Notes under the pieces: model-generated | Told to the model about the DNA's origin: nothing | Databases searched by the model: none | The model's input: the letters and a program-made list of their open reading frames with translations, nothing else | Made by a program: the position numbers and the translations under genes | Part shown: positions 23,797-32,346 of the stretch, piece after piece | Layout of the letters: every line of letters starts with the position of its first letter | Numbering within the stretch: the first letter of the stretch is position 1 | Origin: Spirochaetota bacterium | Lineage (GTDB): Bacteria > Spirochaetota > Spirochaetia > Treponematales > UBA12059 | Direction: 5' to 3' | DNA length: 64,000 nt | Assembly: GCA_018262985.1 (NCBI GenBank) | Contig: JADFDI010000002.1 | Location: 1-64,000, forward strand

Positions 23797-23980
23797 GACT
23801 TCCTCCTTGGTTCGCGCCGTGCGACAGGAGTGCAGTATACCACCGCTCCGCGGAACTCGCCACGAGGAAAGCTAATTTTTTACATAGTAGATACTTATGC
23901 GAAGCGGTAGCATGCCCATGCAGACGGAGCCCCGAGGTCTCCTCCCGTTGCCCGCCGCGGAGCGGGGCTAAGTCGCGCGG

Positions 23981-24757
23981 CTAAGGGATCCGAGGAGCGC
24001 TCAGCCCGTAGCGCTCGAAAATGGCCGCGAGCGCGCCGTCCCGGGCCAGCGTCCTCAGGTAATCGTCAAGCTCCGCAGGTTCGATGGGCGCTTTCGCCGA
24101 AACGACGAAATGTCGGCCGTATTCCGAATCGAAGCGCCTCGAGACGAGCAGGCGTCCGTGGAGCTCCGGGTCGACCTTGCGGAGATAGTCCAAGGTCGTA
24201 GACGCGGTTATTCCGATCTCGCCGCGGCCTTCAAGGATCATGCGGATGACCGTAAGCTCATCCTTGACCAGCACCAGGTTGAAGGCGCGCTTGAGCGCCG
24301 CCTGGTCTTCCGAGTAGCCGGCGAACCGATAGTGGAAGCCGATGACGCCCACCATGGGCAGGGTTCCGATTCCGTCGAAGAACGACTCGTCGCGGGTCGC
24401 CTCTTTGCGGGCGATGAAGACGTCCCGCGCTACGCAGAGATCCATCGTCGCGGCGACCCCGCGGGCATCCCAGCCCCAGGCGATGTTGTGGAGCGACGCG
24501 AGGTCGATGACGCCCGAAGCAACCATTTCGGTCACGCGGAGCGTGGGCATGAGCACATAATTGAATGCGTACCTGGACTGCACCCCGTTCAGCGCGTCCA
24601 CGAGGTCCCGCCCGAGTCCGGATCCGTCCGCGAACGTGAAGGGCGCCTGGGCCGAGTCCGTCGCGGCGACGGTCACGGGAATCCGCGCCTGCGCCGGAAC
24701 CGCGAGCGCGAGGGAGCAGGCGAGCAGAGGGATGATGAAAGGACAGCGTGCCGTCAT
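23981..24757 (-). CDS. Periplasmic solute-binding protein (family 3), no adjacent permease
   Basis: A 258-residue exported protein. GGAGG precedes the ATG at 24757, and residues 1-24 are a signal peptide ending at AQA. The rest has the two-lobe layout of family 3 amino-acid-binding proteins: VAATDSAQAPFTFADGSGLG at the front, SGVIDLASLHNIAWGW, the hinge-region VIGFHYRFAGYSEDQAALKR, GRGEIGITASTTLDYLRKVD, and LDDYLRTLARDGALAAIFER at the end. No permease or ATPase gene lies next to it, so it either works with a distant transporter or serves as a sensor input. The segment 23868-23900 beyond its 3' end is strikingly AT-rich for this genome. Confidence 0.82.
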   Translation of the reverse strand: MTARCPFIIPLLACSLALAVPAQARIPVTVAATDSAQAPFTFADGSGLGRDLVDALNGVQSRYAFNYVLMPTLRVTEMVASGVIDLASLHNIAWGWDARGVAATMDLCVARDVFIARKEATRDESFFDGIGTLPMVGVIGFHYRFAGYSEDQAALKRAFNLVLVKDELTVIRMILEGRGEIGITASTTLDYLRKVDPELHGRLLVSRRFDSEYGRHFVVSAKAPIEPAELDDYLRTLARDGALAAIFERYGLSAPRIP

Positions 24758-24894
24758 GGCGGTGCCTCCGGAGCGACGCGGCGGCGATGGAAGCGGGGAA
24801 CCTCGTGCGCGTGCGTCGCCCGGGTTTCCACCGCCAGCACAGCTTCCCGAACGGAGAAGCGAAAACGTTCGCGGCCCCCTGCCCGCGGCCCGGT

Positions 24895-25989
24895 TCAGCG
24901 CTCGAACCTGAGGGCGTCCTTTCGCCTCGAGCGCTCGACGGCGAAGGCGAGCAGCTCCTCGAGAAGCTCGGTGTATGGCAAGCCGCCCGCCTCGGCCATC
25001 TTCGGGAACATGGAAATCTGGGTGAAGCCGGGTATGGTGTTGACCTCGTTGAGGCGGACGCTGCCGTCTTCCTTCGAGACGAAGAAATCGACGCGCGACA
25101 TGCCGGAAAGCTCGGCCGCGCGATAGGCTCGCTCCGCCATGGACCGTATCGACGCGGCCAGCTCCGGCTCGAGGGGGGCCGGTATCAGCAGCGCGGCGCC
25201 GTCGGGATCCACGTATTTCGCCTCGTAATCGTAGAACTCGTGGCTGGGAGCGATCTCGCCCGGCGGGAAGGAGCGCGGCGAAGCCCCGCCGAGAACCGAG
25301 ACCTCGATCTCGCGGGCGGGCATGAAGGGTTCGACCAGGCATTTCGCGTCGTAGCGGAGCGCGTCGCGTACGGCCGACTCGAGGGCGCTCCGATCGCCGG
25401 CCTTGGACGCGCCGACCGAGGAACCGGCTGAAGCCGGCTTCACGAAGACGGGGTAGGGGAAATCTCGTTCGACCGCCTCGAGCGACGCGGCGAGGGCCTC
25501 TCCCTCGATTTCCTCGACGCGGATGACGCGCCAGGGGAGGACGGGGATGCCGGCGGCCCGCCAAAGTCGCTTGGCGACGTCCTTGTCGATACCGATGGCG
25601 GATCCGAGGACGTCGGCGCCGACATAGGGCAGGCGCGCGGTTTCGAGGGCGCCCTGCACGGTGCCGTCCTCGCCGAAGCTTCCGTGGAGCACCGGAAACG
25701 CCACGTCCACCGCGATCGGTTCGAGCCCGCGCGGGGTCGAAGCCGCGAGCCCCTTCCCCGGGACGATGGCGACGGGCGGCGCGTTCAGGTCGATTTCGAG
25801 CGGACCGGAATCGGTCGCGCGCGCCCGCTCGAGGAAGGTCCTGCTCTGGTAGCGCCAGACTCCCTCGCGGTCGATGCCGACCAGCACTACGGTATGGCGC
25901 CTGTCGAGCTTGCGGACCACGCTCGCGGCGGAGAGAAGGGAGACCTCGTGTTCGCCCGAGCGTCCGCCGTACAGGATAGCGACTTTCAC
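24895..25989 (-). CDS. ddl: D-alanine--D-alanine ligase
   Basis: A 364-residue ATP-grasp enzyme that makes the D-Ala-D-Ala dipeptide for peptidoglycan. It starts at the GTG at 25989, which overlaps the murE stop by four bases (GTGA), giving VKVAILYGGRSGEHEVSLLS, the usual Ddl N-terminus. Other motifs: VLHGSFGEDGTVQGALE, YVGADVLGSAIGIDKDVAKR, VKPASAGSSVGASKA, the catalytic SRVDFFV and the metal-binding NEVNTIPGFTQISMFPKM. Length fits the family (about 310-370). Together with murE and the more distant murD (41141) it forms part of the cell-wall precursor pathway. There is no separate promoter. Confidence 0.95.
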   Translation of the reverse strand: MKVAILYGGRSGEHEVSLLSAASVVRKLDRRHTVVLVGIDREGVWRYQSRTFLERARATDSGPLEIDLNAPPVAIVPGKGLAASTPRGLEPIAVDVAFPVLHGSFGEDGTVQGALETARLPYVGADVLGSAIGIDKDVAKRLWRAAGIPVLPWRVIRVEEIEGEALAASLEAVERDFPYPVFVKPASAGSSVGASKAGDRSALESAVRDALRYDAKCLVEPFMPAREIEVSVLGGASPRSFPPGEIAPSHEFYDYEAKYVDPDGAALLIPAPLEPELAASIRSMAERAYRAAELSGMSRVDFFVSKEDGSVRLNEVNTIPGFTQISMFPKMAEAGGLPYTELLEELLAFAVERSRRKDALRFER

Positions 25990-27548
25990 GACGCGCTTCC
26001 TTCGCGGCGGAAGCCGAGCTCGGCCAGGGCGGATCGCGCCTCCGCGAATTCGTCGTAGGGGTGCGGCCCGTCCGCGTAGATGATGGAGTTCTCGTGGCCC
26101 TTGGCGAGGAGCAGCACGAGGTCGCCGGGACCGGCCAGGGAAAATGCCTTGCGGATGGCGGCGCCGCGCTCGGGGATGAGGAAGAGCCGCTCGCCGCGCC
26201 TCAGTTCCGGACAGCCGGCCGCGATGTCCTCGAGCAGGGCCATCGGATCCTCGCCGCGAGGATCTTCGTCGGCCAGAACGAGGACGTCGCACCAGTCGGC
26301 CGCGATGCGTCCCTGGCGCGGCCGCTTCGCCGTGTCGCGCTCGCCGCCCGAGCCGAACAGGGCGATGATTTTCCGGTCGCCGAGGCGCTTGCGGAGGGGC
26401 GGGAAGATGACCTCGAAGCTGGAGGGCGTGTGCGCGTAATCCACCAGCACCTCGAAGGGCTGGCCCGCGTCGATCGGGGTCATGCGGCCGAGCACGGGCC
26501 GCAGTTTCGGCAGGAGGGGGAGAAAATCGTCGAGGGGTCGGCCCGTGAGGCGGGTCGCGACGAGCAGGGCGGCGAGCGCGTTGGCGACGTTGAAAGCGCC
26601 CGGCAGCTCGATCCTCGCCGACCTGGCGGGACCGCCGGACTCCGAGACGAGGAAGCTCGAGCCCCTTGCGTCGCTTTCGATGCTGCTTGCCGAGAGGGTG
26701 GCGGGGTTTCCCGCGGCGGAGAAACCGTAGACCGGCTTCGAGGTGGCGGCGCGGAAGTACTCGAAGGACGGATCGTCTGCGTTCGCGACGCCGAAGGCGG
26801 GCACCTCGACGGACCGGCCCCCTATGGTCTTCCTGCCGGGCGCGCGGTCGAGGGCGCGGAAAAGGTTGGCCTTGTCGTGACGGTACTGCTCCCAGGTGCC
26901 GTGGAACTCGAGATGCTCGTGGGTGACGTTCATCATGACGCCGACGTCGAAGGCCACCTCGCCGAGGCGGTTGGTGCGCGGCGAGAGCCCGTGCGACGAG
27001 GACTCGAGGACGGCGTAGCGCTTCCCCGAGTCGCGGATCTCGGCGAGCATGCGCTGGACGGCGGTCGCCTCCGGCGTGGTCTGATGCTCGGGATTCGGGG
27101 TCTCGCCGCCAGAGGTCCGCGACATGACCGTCGAGAAGAAACCCGCGCCGTAACCGGCCAGGTCGAGCAGCTGGTAGCTCAGGAAGACCGTGGTGCTTTT
27201 GCCTTCGGTCCCGGTCACGCCGATGCAGGCGAGCTGCTCCGAGGGTCGGCCGTGGAAGGCCGCCGCGACGGGCGCCATGGCGGCGCGGGAATCGCCGACG
27301 CGGATATAGGCCACGCCGTCGCGGTAGGCGTCCAGCGGTTTCTCGTGGATGACCGCCACGGCGCCGCGCTCGAGGGCGGACTCGATGAAACGGTGTCCGT
27401 CGGCGTGGAGTCCCGGCAACGCGAAAAAGAGGAAGCCTTCGCGGATCTCCCGGGAATCATAGGCTAGCCCGGCGATCCGGAGATCGACCGGGCCCTTGGC
27501 TTCGAGGTCGGCGAGCGATGCGGTGAGTTCCGCGAGCGTCCTTGTCAT
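25986..27548 (-). CDS. murE: UDP-MurNAc-tripeptide synthetase (MurE) with non-DAP motif
   Basis: A 520-residue Mur ligase adding the third amino acid to UDP-MurNAc-L-Ala-D-Glu. The ATP loop is TGTEGKST (usually TGTNGKTT). Other motifs: STVMSRTSGGETPNPEHQTT, ESSSHGL, MMNVTHEHLEFHGTWEQY with the carbamoylatable Lys in HDKANLF, and DYAHTPSSFE. The substrate motif that reads DNPRxE in diaminopimelate-type MurE reads DEDPRGED here, nearest to the DDPRGED I recall from Thermotoga MurE, which uses lysine. Spirochaetes such as Treponema and Borrelia use L-ornithine, which fits. The start is the ATG at 27548, with a promoter-like TACAGT seven bases upstream and no ribosome-binding site. Confidence 0.94.
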   Translation of the reverse strand: MTRTLAELTASLADLEAKGPVDLRIAGLAYDSREIREGFLFFALPGLHADGHRFIESALERGAVAVIHEKPLDAYRDGVAYIRVGDSRAAMAPVAAAFHGRPSEQLACIGVTGTEGKSTTVFLSYQLLDLAGYGAGFFSTVMSRTSGGETPNPEHQTTPEATAVQRMLAEIRDSGKRYAVLESSSHGLSPRTNRLGEVAFDVGVMMNVTHEHLEFHGTWEQYRHDKANLFRALDRAPGRKTIGGRSVEVPAFGVANADDPSFEYFRAATSKPVYGFSAAGNPATLSASSIESDARGSSFLVSESGGPARSARIELPGAFNVANALAALLVATRLTGRPLDDFLPLLPKLRPVLGRMTPIDAGQPFEVLVDYAHTPSSFEVIFPPLRKRLGDRKIIALFGSGGERDTAKRPRQGRIAADWCDVLVLADEDPRGEDPMALLEDIAAGCPELRRGERLFLIPERGAAIRKAFSLAGPGDLVLLLAKGHENSIIYADGPHPYDEFAEARSALAELGFRREGSAS

Positions 27549-27555
27549 GCGCGCG

Positions 27556-27585
27556 ACTGTAGCGCCGCGGGGCCGGGCGGGGCAA
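27556..27585 (-). promoter_or_regulatory. Candidate murE-ddl promoter, leaderless type
   Basis: On the minus strand: TTGCCC (27585-27580), 18-base spacer, TACAGT (27561-27556), then seven bases to the murE ATG. Confidence 0.4.
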
Positions 27586-27619
27586 GAGCCCCCGCCTCAG
27601 GTCGACGGCGCGGCGGCGC

Positions 27620-28153
27620 TCATTCGAAGACGAAGCTGAACTTGCCTCCGAGGTACCAGAGGAATGGAATGGTGTCCGTCGTGATGTCCGGGAGCATCAG
27701 GCCGACGGCGCCGATACCGATCCGGAAGGACTCGCCGAAGCGGTACCAGAGCGAGAGGTCGGGGAAGAGCACGTTGCCGGTCGTGGAAGTGAACGGGATG
27801 ACCCCGAAGGCTCCGAACCAGCCGCCGCCGAGCTGTCCCATGAGGGTGACGGGGCCGAAATCGATTTCCGCGATGGCGTTGGGCCACAGGACGCTCACCA
27901 GTATGAAGGTGAAGACGCGGGCGCCCACGCCCAGCTTGACCGGTCCCGCGCGGAACTGGTAGTAGATTCCGGCTTCCGGAAGCGGGATGATCCAGCTCGA
28001 GAGCACCTCGCCCAGGTCAGCCAGCTGGGTGCTGCCCGAGTCGATCAGGCCGGCGCCCCGCGGGATGGTCACGCCGGCGTCGAGCCGGATCTGCGCCGCG
28101 AGCGGCGAGAACGCGAGCGCGAGGACGAGAAGGACGAAAACCGCACGTTTCAT
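27620..28153 (-). CDS. Small exported beta-barrel-like protein
   Basis: A 177-residue protein from the ATG at 28153 with an AGGAGG site 10 bases upstream. Residues 1-21 (MKRAVFVLLVLALAFSPLAA) are a classic signal peptide. The mature part is made of short alternating amphipathic strands with Gly and aromatic residues (AGIYYQFRAGPVKLGVGARV, GQLGGGWFGAFGVIPF, PDLSLWYRFGESFRIGIGAV, FLWYLGGKFSFVFE), consistent with an eight-strand outer-membrane barrel. The family is not recognised. It sits upstream of murE in the same direction but has its own promoter. Confidence 0.72.
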   Translation of the reverse strand: MKRAVFVLLVLALAFSPLAAQIRLDAGVTIPRGAGLIDSGSTQLADLGEVLSSWIIPLPEAGIYYQFRAGPVKLGVGARVFTFILVSVLWPNAIAEIDFGPVTLMGQLGGGWFGAFGVIPFTSTTGNVLFPDLSLWYRFGESFRIGIGAVGLMLPDITTDTIPFLWYLGGKFSFVFE

Positions 28154-28190
28154 CTGCTTGCCTCCTGGATTCGTGGCGGAAGACAAGAAA

Positions 28191-28219
28191 AGCATAGCCC
28201 CAAAAATCCATCGCGTCAG
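28191..28219 (-). promoter_or_regulatory. Promoter of the small beta-barrel-like gene
   Basis: On the minus strand: CTGACG (28219-28214), 17-base spacer, TATGCT (28196-28191), giving a leader of about 30 bases with a ribosome-binding site. Confidence 0.45.
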
Positions 28220-28269
28220 CATGAAACCGAACATCCTCCTGAGGATCGTCCTGTCCGCAAAGTACCGTG

Positions 28270-28298
28270 TTGTCCGTCCCGTCCGCCGGAGCTAGAAT
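28270..28298 (+). promoter_or_regulatory. Promoter of queD
   Basis: TTGTCC (28270-28275), 17-base spacer, TAGAAT (28293-28298). The leader of about 40 bases ends in GAGGAG before the ATG at 28347. Confidence 0.5.
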
Positions 28299-28346
28299 AC
28301 GCGCCGGCCGACACGCCCCATGTCCGGGCATAGAGGAGCGTTTTTC

Positions 28347-28706
28347 ATGTATTCAGTCAGGGTCGAATCGGATTTCGCGGCGGCGCACCACCTGTCGCAT
28401 TACCACGGCAAGTGCGAGCGACTGCACGGCCACAATTACCGCGTCAGGGTTTGGGCGCGGGGCGAGACGCTCGGCGAGGGCGGCATGCTGCTCGATTTCG
28501 GCGTCCTCAAGGGAGCGCTCCGCGAAGTCCTCTCCGGGCTCGACCACTCCGACCTTAACGCGATTCCCGAGTTCGCCGACGACCCGAGCGCGGAGCGCAT
28601 AGCGCGCTACATCTTCTCCCGCCTGAACGAGAGGCTGCCCGACGCGCCGCTTTCGTCCGTGGAAGTGTACGAGACTCCCACCTCGATGGCCCGTTATGAG
28701 CCCTGA
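28347..28706 (+). CDS. queD: 6-carboxy-tetrahydropterin synthase
   Basis: A 119-residue enzyme of the PTPS/QueD family, converting dihydroneopterin triphosphate to 6-carboxytetrahydropterin on the way to queuosine. GAGGAG (28333-28338) supports the ATG at 28347 over one at 28320. The zinc histidines are in DFAAAHHL and LHGHNYRV, and the catalytic Cys precedes them in GKCERLHGH. Later motifs are LLDFGVLK, LDHSDLN and the C-terminal substrate-binding Glu in VEVYETPTS. Its substrate would come from FolE2 (1725-2543). Its last 11 bases overlap the start of the methyltransferase gene, which suggests co-translation without implying a shared pathway. Confidence 0.93.
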   Translation: MYSVRVESDFAAAHHLSHYHGKCERLHGHNYRVRVWARGETLGEGGMLLDFGVLKGALREVLSGLDHSDLNAIPEFADDPSAERIARYIFSRLNERLPDAPLSSVEVYETPTSMARYEP

Positions 28707-30414
28707 TGCGGCCGGGGGAGGGAAGGATCCTTACCTTTCGACCCAGCTCATCCCCTATCTCGGCTCGAAGCGCTCGCTCCTACCGCTACTACGCGAGGTC
28801 TTCGGCGAGCTCGTCGCGGAGGCTGGCCGAGCGCCGCGCTTCCTCGATCCGTTCTGCGGTTCGGGCGCCGTGTCGCGCCTGGCCAGGCGCATGGGCATGG
28901 CGGTCGCGGCGAACGACCGCGAGCCGTACGCGGCCTTGCTAGCCTCGGTGTGGCTCAGGCACGACCCGTCGAGCCTGGAGGCGGCGTGCGGCCCCGGCGG
29001 CGCGTCCAGGCGCTTCGATCGTCTCAACGAGCTGCATCCGGAACGGGGCGGCGGGCCCGTCGCTCCGGAACGGCGCGGCTGGTTCGCGCGCAATTACGCG
29101 CCTGCCGACACGGCCTCCGCCGACTGGCGCCGGGAACGCCTCTTCTACACCGCCGAGAACGCCGCCTTCATGGATCGAGTCGTCGACTCGCTGAGAGGGC
29201 TACCGGAGGCCGGGGGCGGGGAAACGCCAGGGTTCCGCGAGATCGCGCTCGCGGCCTTGACCCTCGAGGCCGCCGTGCACGCGAACACCTCGGGCGTCTT
29301 CAAGGCTTGCCACAAAGGATTCGGCGGTCACTCGGGAGACGCGCTCGGCCGCATCCTCGCGCCCATGCGGCTCGAAGTCCCGGTCCTGATCGGAGGAGCG
29401 GAATCCGAAGTGGCCATGATGGACGCCTCCGACTTCGCCCGCTCCCGGCCGGTCGACCTGGCCTACCTCGATCCGCCCTATAACCAGCACCAGTACGGCT
29501 CGAACTACCACCTGCTCAACGCGGTGGTCCGCCTCGGGGGGGACGAACCGGGGCTCGCGCTCGGCGTCGACGGAACCCTCGTCGACAAGGCGGGCATCGG
29601 CCGGGCATGGAAGGAGACGCGCTCGGATTTCTGCTCGCGCGCGAAGGCCGGGGCCGCCTACGCCCGTCTGCTCGACGCGGTGGACGCGGGCCGCATCGTG
29701 GTCAGCGCGAACACGGAGGGCACCGTCGGATTCGAGGAGCTTCTCGACCTGCTCGCGCCGCGGGGACCGGTGGACGTGCGGATAGCCGATTACGTGCGCT
29801 ACCGCGGAGGCAGGCAGAGCGCCGACCGCCGCGTGCGGAACCATGAGCTCGTTTTGATCGTGGACGCGCGGAAGGACGGGCGGACAGGGCGCGGCGCGGC
29901 TACGGAGCGACGGCGGCTCAGCGCCGAGCTCGCCTTCCGGAAGGCGCTGTCGCAACCGCTCGATCCGTCGCTCCTCTCTGCCGCGTTCGCCCTGAGGGGC
30001 GACGTTCTCGAACTGCCGGCGCGGCGGGGAACCGTCGGGCTTGCGCTCGACCTTGGCGTGCGCGTCCGGAGCCTGCCGGACAGCTCGCGTTTCGAAGACG
30101 GCGAACTCGGAGCGCTGACGGCCTCCCTCTCGGAATGCGTCGTGTCCGGCAACGGTCGGCTGTGCGCCATTTACGCCGAGGTCGGCGCCGATCCGGACAG
30201 GACGGACGGCGAGGCTCGCAGGGCCTTCGCGGAAGCGCTCGCCGCGCTCAGGCGACTCGCTCACGCGAAGCACGCCGCGGCCTTCGCCGAAGCCGCGGCC
30301 GCGCTCGAGGCAGCCGCCGCGCGAAGGGCCGGCGTCCATTGCCGGAAAATCAGGTCCGGCGTGCGAGAGCTGGCAGGCTTGCTGGAACGCAGGGCGCTGG
30401 CTTCGGGACGCTAG
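28696..30414 (+). CDS. Orphan DNA adenine-N6 methyltransferase with long C-terminal extension
   Basis: A 572-residue protein starting at the ATG at 28696 inside the end of queD. The first 400 residues are a D12-class adenine methyltransferase: LIPYLGSKRSLLPLL at the front, the AdoMet-binding FLDPFCGSGAVSRLA, and the catalytic DLAYLDPPYNQHQYGSNYHL. Residues 400-572 are an Ala/Arg/Leu-rich helical extension that I do not recognise. No restriction endonuclease gene is adjacent, so it may be a housekeeping epigenetic methylase or a remnant modification gene. The recognition site cannot be predicted. Base composition is like the neighbours, giving no sign of recent transfer. Confidence 0.85.
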   Translation: MSPDAAGGGKDPYLSTQLIPYLGSKRSLLPLLREVFGELVAEAGRAPRFLDPFCGSGAVSRLARRMGMAVAANDREPYAALLASVWLRHDPSSLEAACGPGGASRRFDRLNELHPERGGGPVAPERRGWFARNYAPADTASADWRRERLFYTAENAAFMDRVVDSLRGLPEAGGGETPGFREIALAALTLEAAVHANTSGVFKACHKGFGGHSGDALGRILAPMRLEVPVLIGGAESEVAMMDASDFARSRPVDLAYLDPPYNQHQYGSNYHLLNAVVRLGGDEPGLALGVDGTLVDKAGIGRAWKETRSDFCSRAKAGAAYARLLDAVDAGRIVVSANTEGTVGFEELLDLLAPRGPVDVRIADYVRYRGGRQSADRRVRNHELVLIVDARKDGRTGRGAATERRRLSAELAFRKALSQPLDPSLLSAAFALRGDVLELPARRGTVGLALDLGVRVRSLPDSSRFEDGELGALTASLSECVVSGNGRLCAIYAEVGADPDRTDGEARRAFAEALAALRRLAHAKHAAAFAEAAAALEAAAARRAGVHCRKIRSGVRELAGLLERRALASGR

Positions 30415-30423
30415 TCCCGGCGC

Positions 30424-32193
30424 TCACTCCTCGGACGCCGGATCCGATCCGCCTTCGGGGCGGGGTTTCCGCCTCCGGCGCCTGCGGCGCGATTCCGCCG
30501 GCTCGCCCTCGCCCTGGCGCGCGGTCGGCTCGGGAGCGGCGCGCGTAGCGTCCTTTGCGTCCACGAAGCGGAATTCGGGCGAAAGGGCATTTCCGTCCTG
30601 GTCGCCCTTGGAGCGCCGGCGTTTTCGCTTGCGCCGCGAAGCGCCCTCCGGCCCTTCGAACCCGGCCGGTTTCGGTTTGGCGGCGGGATCTTCCGCGCGG
30701 GGCGGCTGCTCGATCCGCGCGGGACGCTCGAAGCGGGCGGGGCGCTCCGCGCGGGGCGCGCGCTGGAAATCCTTCTGTCGGTTCCGGTCATCGAAACGCT
30801 GCCGCCTCGGGCCTTCGCCGGCCTGATCGCTCCCGGCGCCGCGACGGTACGAGGAGTCGCTCCGGCCTTCGGATCGGCGCTCGGAGGCGATGAAGTCGGA
30901 AAGCCCCTCGGGAAGCTCCGGGCCGCGTTCCCGGCGGCGGAAACGCGCCGAGCGGTCGTCGGTGAAGCGCTTGGCCTCGAGCGGCGGCTTGACCTTGCGG
31001 TCGGCCTCTTCCTCCTCGGCCAGGGCGAAGAAATTCTCGGGGTCGATGTCGTGGGGAGCGCCGGCCTCGAGGAACTTGCACTTGAACGCGAACCCGTAGC
31101 GGACGGCGATGCGCGAGGCGCGCTTGAGCTCGAAGAGGTCGGCCACCGCGACGGAGATGCCCTTGGCGCCCGCGCGTCCCGTCCGTCCGGCGCGGTGCAC
31201 ATAGACTTCGTGGTCCTCCGGCACGTCCATGCTGAGGATGAAATCGATGTCGGCCACGTCCAGCCCGCGCGCTCCCAGGTCGGTGGTCAGGAGCCAGCGG
31301 ATGCGCCCTTCGCGGAAGTCGTCGATGGCGCGGCGGCGCTCGAGCTTGTCGCCCGTGGCGCGGAGCTCCGCGAAGGGAAGACCTAGCTCCTTCAGCCGGC
31401 GCGCGATGTTGAAGATGGCCGCGTTCGACGCCGCGAAGACCAGGGCGCGTTCCGGTTTCAGCGCCGCCTCGAAGCGGCGGAGGAAATCGATCTTCCGCCG
31501 CGAGGGGCAGTGGAACACCCAGTGTTCGATGCTTTCTCGAAGGGCCTTGGTCGGGTCCACCGTGATGCGCTCGGGGTCGCGGAACCAGGCGCCTGCCTTC
31601 GCCACGATCCGCTCCGCGAGGGTCGCGGACACGAGGATGCGCCGGCAGCTGGACGGAACCGCGGCCAGGATGGCCTCGGTCGATTCCAGGTACTCGTTGG
31701 AGAAGAGCCGGTCCGCCTCGTCGAGCACTAGCTCCATGAGTTCGCCCGTCTTGAGCTCGCCCGTCGCGATCAGGTCCAGGACGCGGCCGACGGTGCCGAC
31801 GACGATGGCCGGGCTCGCGCGGAGCCGCTCGACCTGGCGGAACATCGGCGTCGAGCCGATGGCGAGGACGGACCTGAAACCCAGGCCGCTGGCCTCCGAA
31901 AGCCTTTCGAGCTCTCCCTGCAACTGCACCGCGAGTTCGTGCGTCGGCGCGAGGATCAGCGCGCGCGGCGAGGATTCCACGGCCTCGCCGGGAAGTTCGA
32001 GCATGCGCGTGAGCACGGGGATCAGGTAGGCGAAGGTCTTGCCGGTGCCCGTCGGGGCGGTGATGAAGGCGTCGCGGCCGGCCGCGAGTGCGGGCAGCGC
32101 GAGGTCCTGTATCTCGGTCGGCTTCTCGAAACCGAAGGAGGCGAGGGCGGTCGCGAATTCCTCGCGGGCGCCGATCGAGCGGAACGAATCCAT
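30424..32193 (-). CDS. DEAD-box RNA helicase
   Basis: A 589-residue ATP-dependent RNA helicase. Motifs in order: Q-motif (FGFEKPTEIQ), I (APTGTGKT), Ia (PTHELA, usually PTRELA), Ib (VGTVGR), II (LDEADRLF), III (VSATLAE), V (TTDLGARGLDVADID) and VI (HRAGRTGRAG). The last 200 residues are a low-complexity Arg/Lys/Glu/Pro tail with RG and RR clusters (SRRKRKRRRSKGD, SRRRRRRRKPRPEGG), probably an RNA-binding extension as in RhlE/CsdA-type helicases. The start is the ATG at 32193, and no ribosome-binding site is evident. Likely roles are ribosome assembly or mRNA turnover. Convergent with the methyltransferase gene, with nine bases between stops. Confidence 0.93.
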   Translation of the reverse strand: MDSFRSIGAREEFATALASFGFEKPTEIQDLALPALAAGRDAFITAPTGTGKTFAYLIPVLTRMLELPGEAVESSPRALILAPTHELAVQLQGELERLSEASGLGFRSVLAIGSTPMFRQVERLRASPAIVVGTVGRVLDLIATGELKTGELMELVLDEADRLFSNEYLESTEAILAAVPSSCRRILVSATLAERIVAKAGAWFRDPERITVDPTKALRESIEHWVFHCPSRRKIDFLRRFEAALKPERALVFAASNAAIFNIARRLKELGLPFAELRATGDKLERRRAIDDFREGRIRWLLTTDLGARGLDVADIDFILSMDVPEDHEVYVHRAGRTGRAGAKGISVAVADLFELKRASRIAVRYGFAFKCKFLEAGAPHDIDPENFFALAEEEEADRKVKPPLEAKRFTDDRSARFRRRERGPELPEGLSDFIASERRSEGRSDSSYRRGAGSDQAGEGPRRQRFDDRNRQKDFQRAPRAERPARFERPARIEQPPRAEDPAAKPKPAGFEGPEGASRRKRKRRRSKGDQDGNALSPEFRFVDAKDATRAAPEPTARQGEGEPAESRRRRRRRKPRPEGGSDPASEE

Positions 32194-32346
32194 GCCCTGG
32201 ATACTCGCACGAACGTGCCGACCCGCTCAAGCGGCGGGGCGGCGTCTGGCTCCGGCGGCCGGTTCGTGGCGGCGCGCGAGCCTTCCGGGCCTCAGCCGGC
32301 CCGGTCTGCTTCCTGTCCCGAACGTCTCGCGGGGGGAAGCCCCGCC

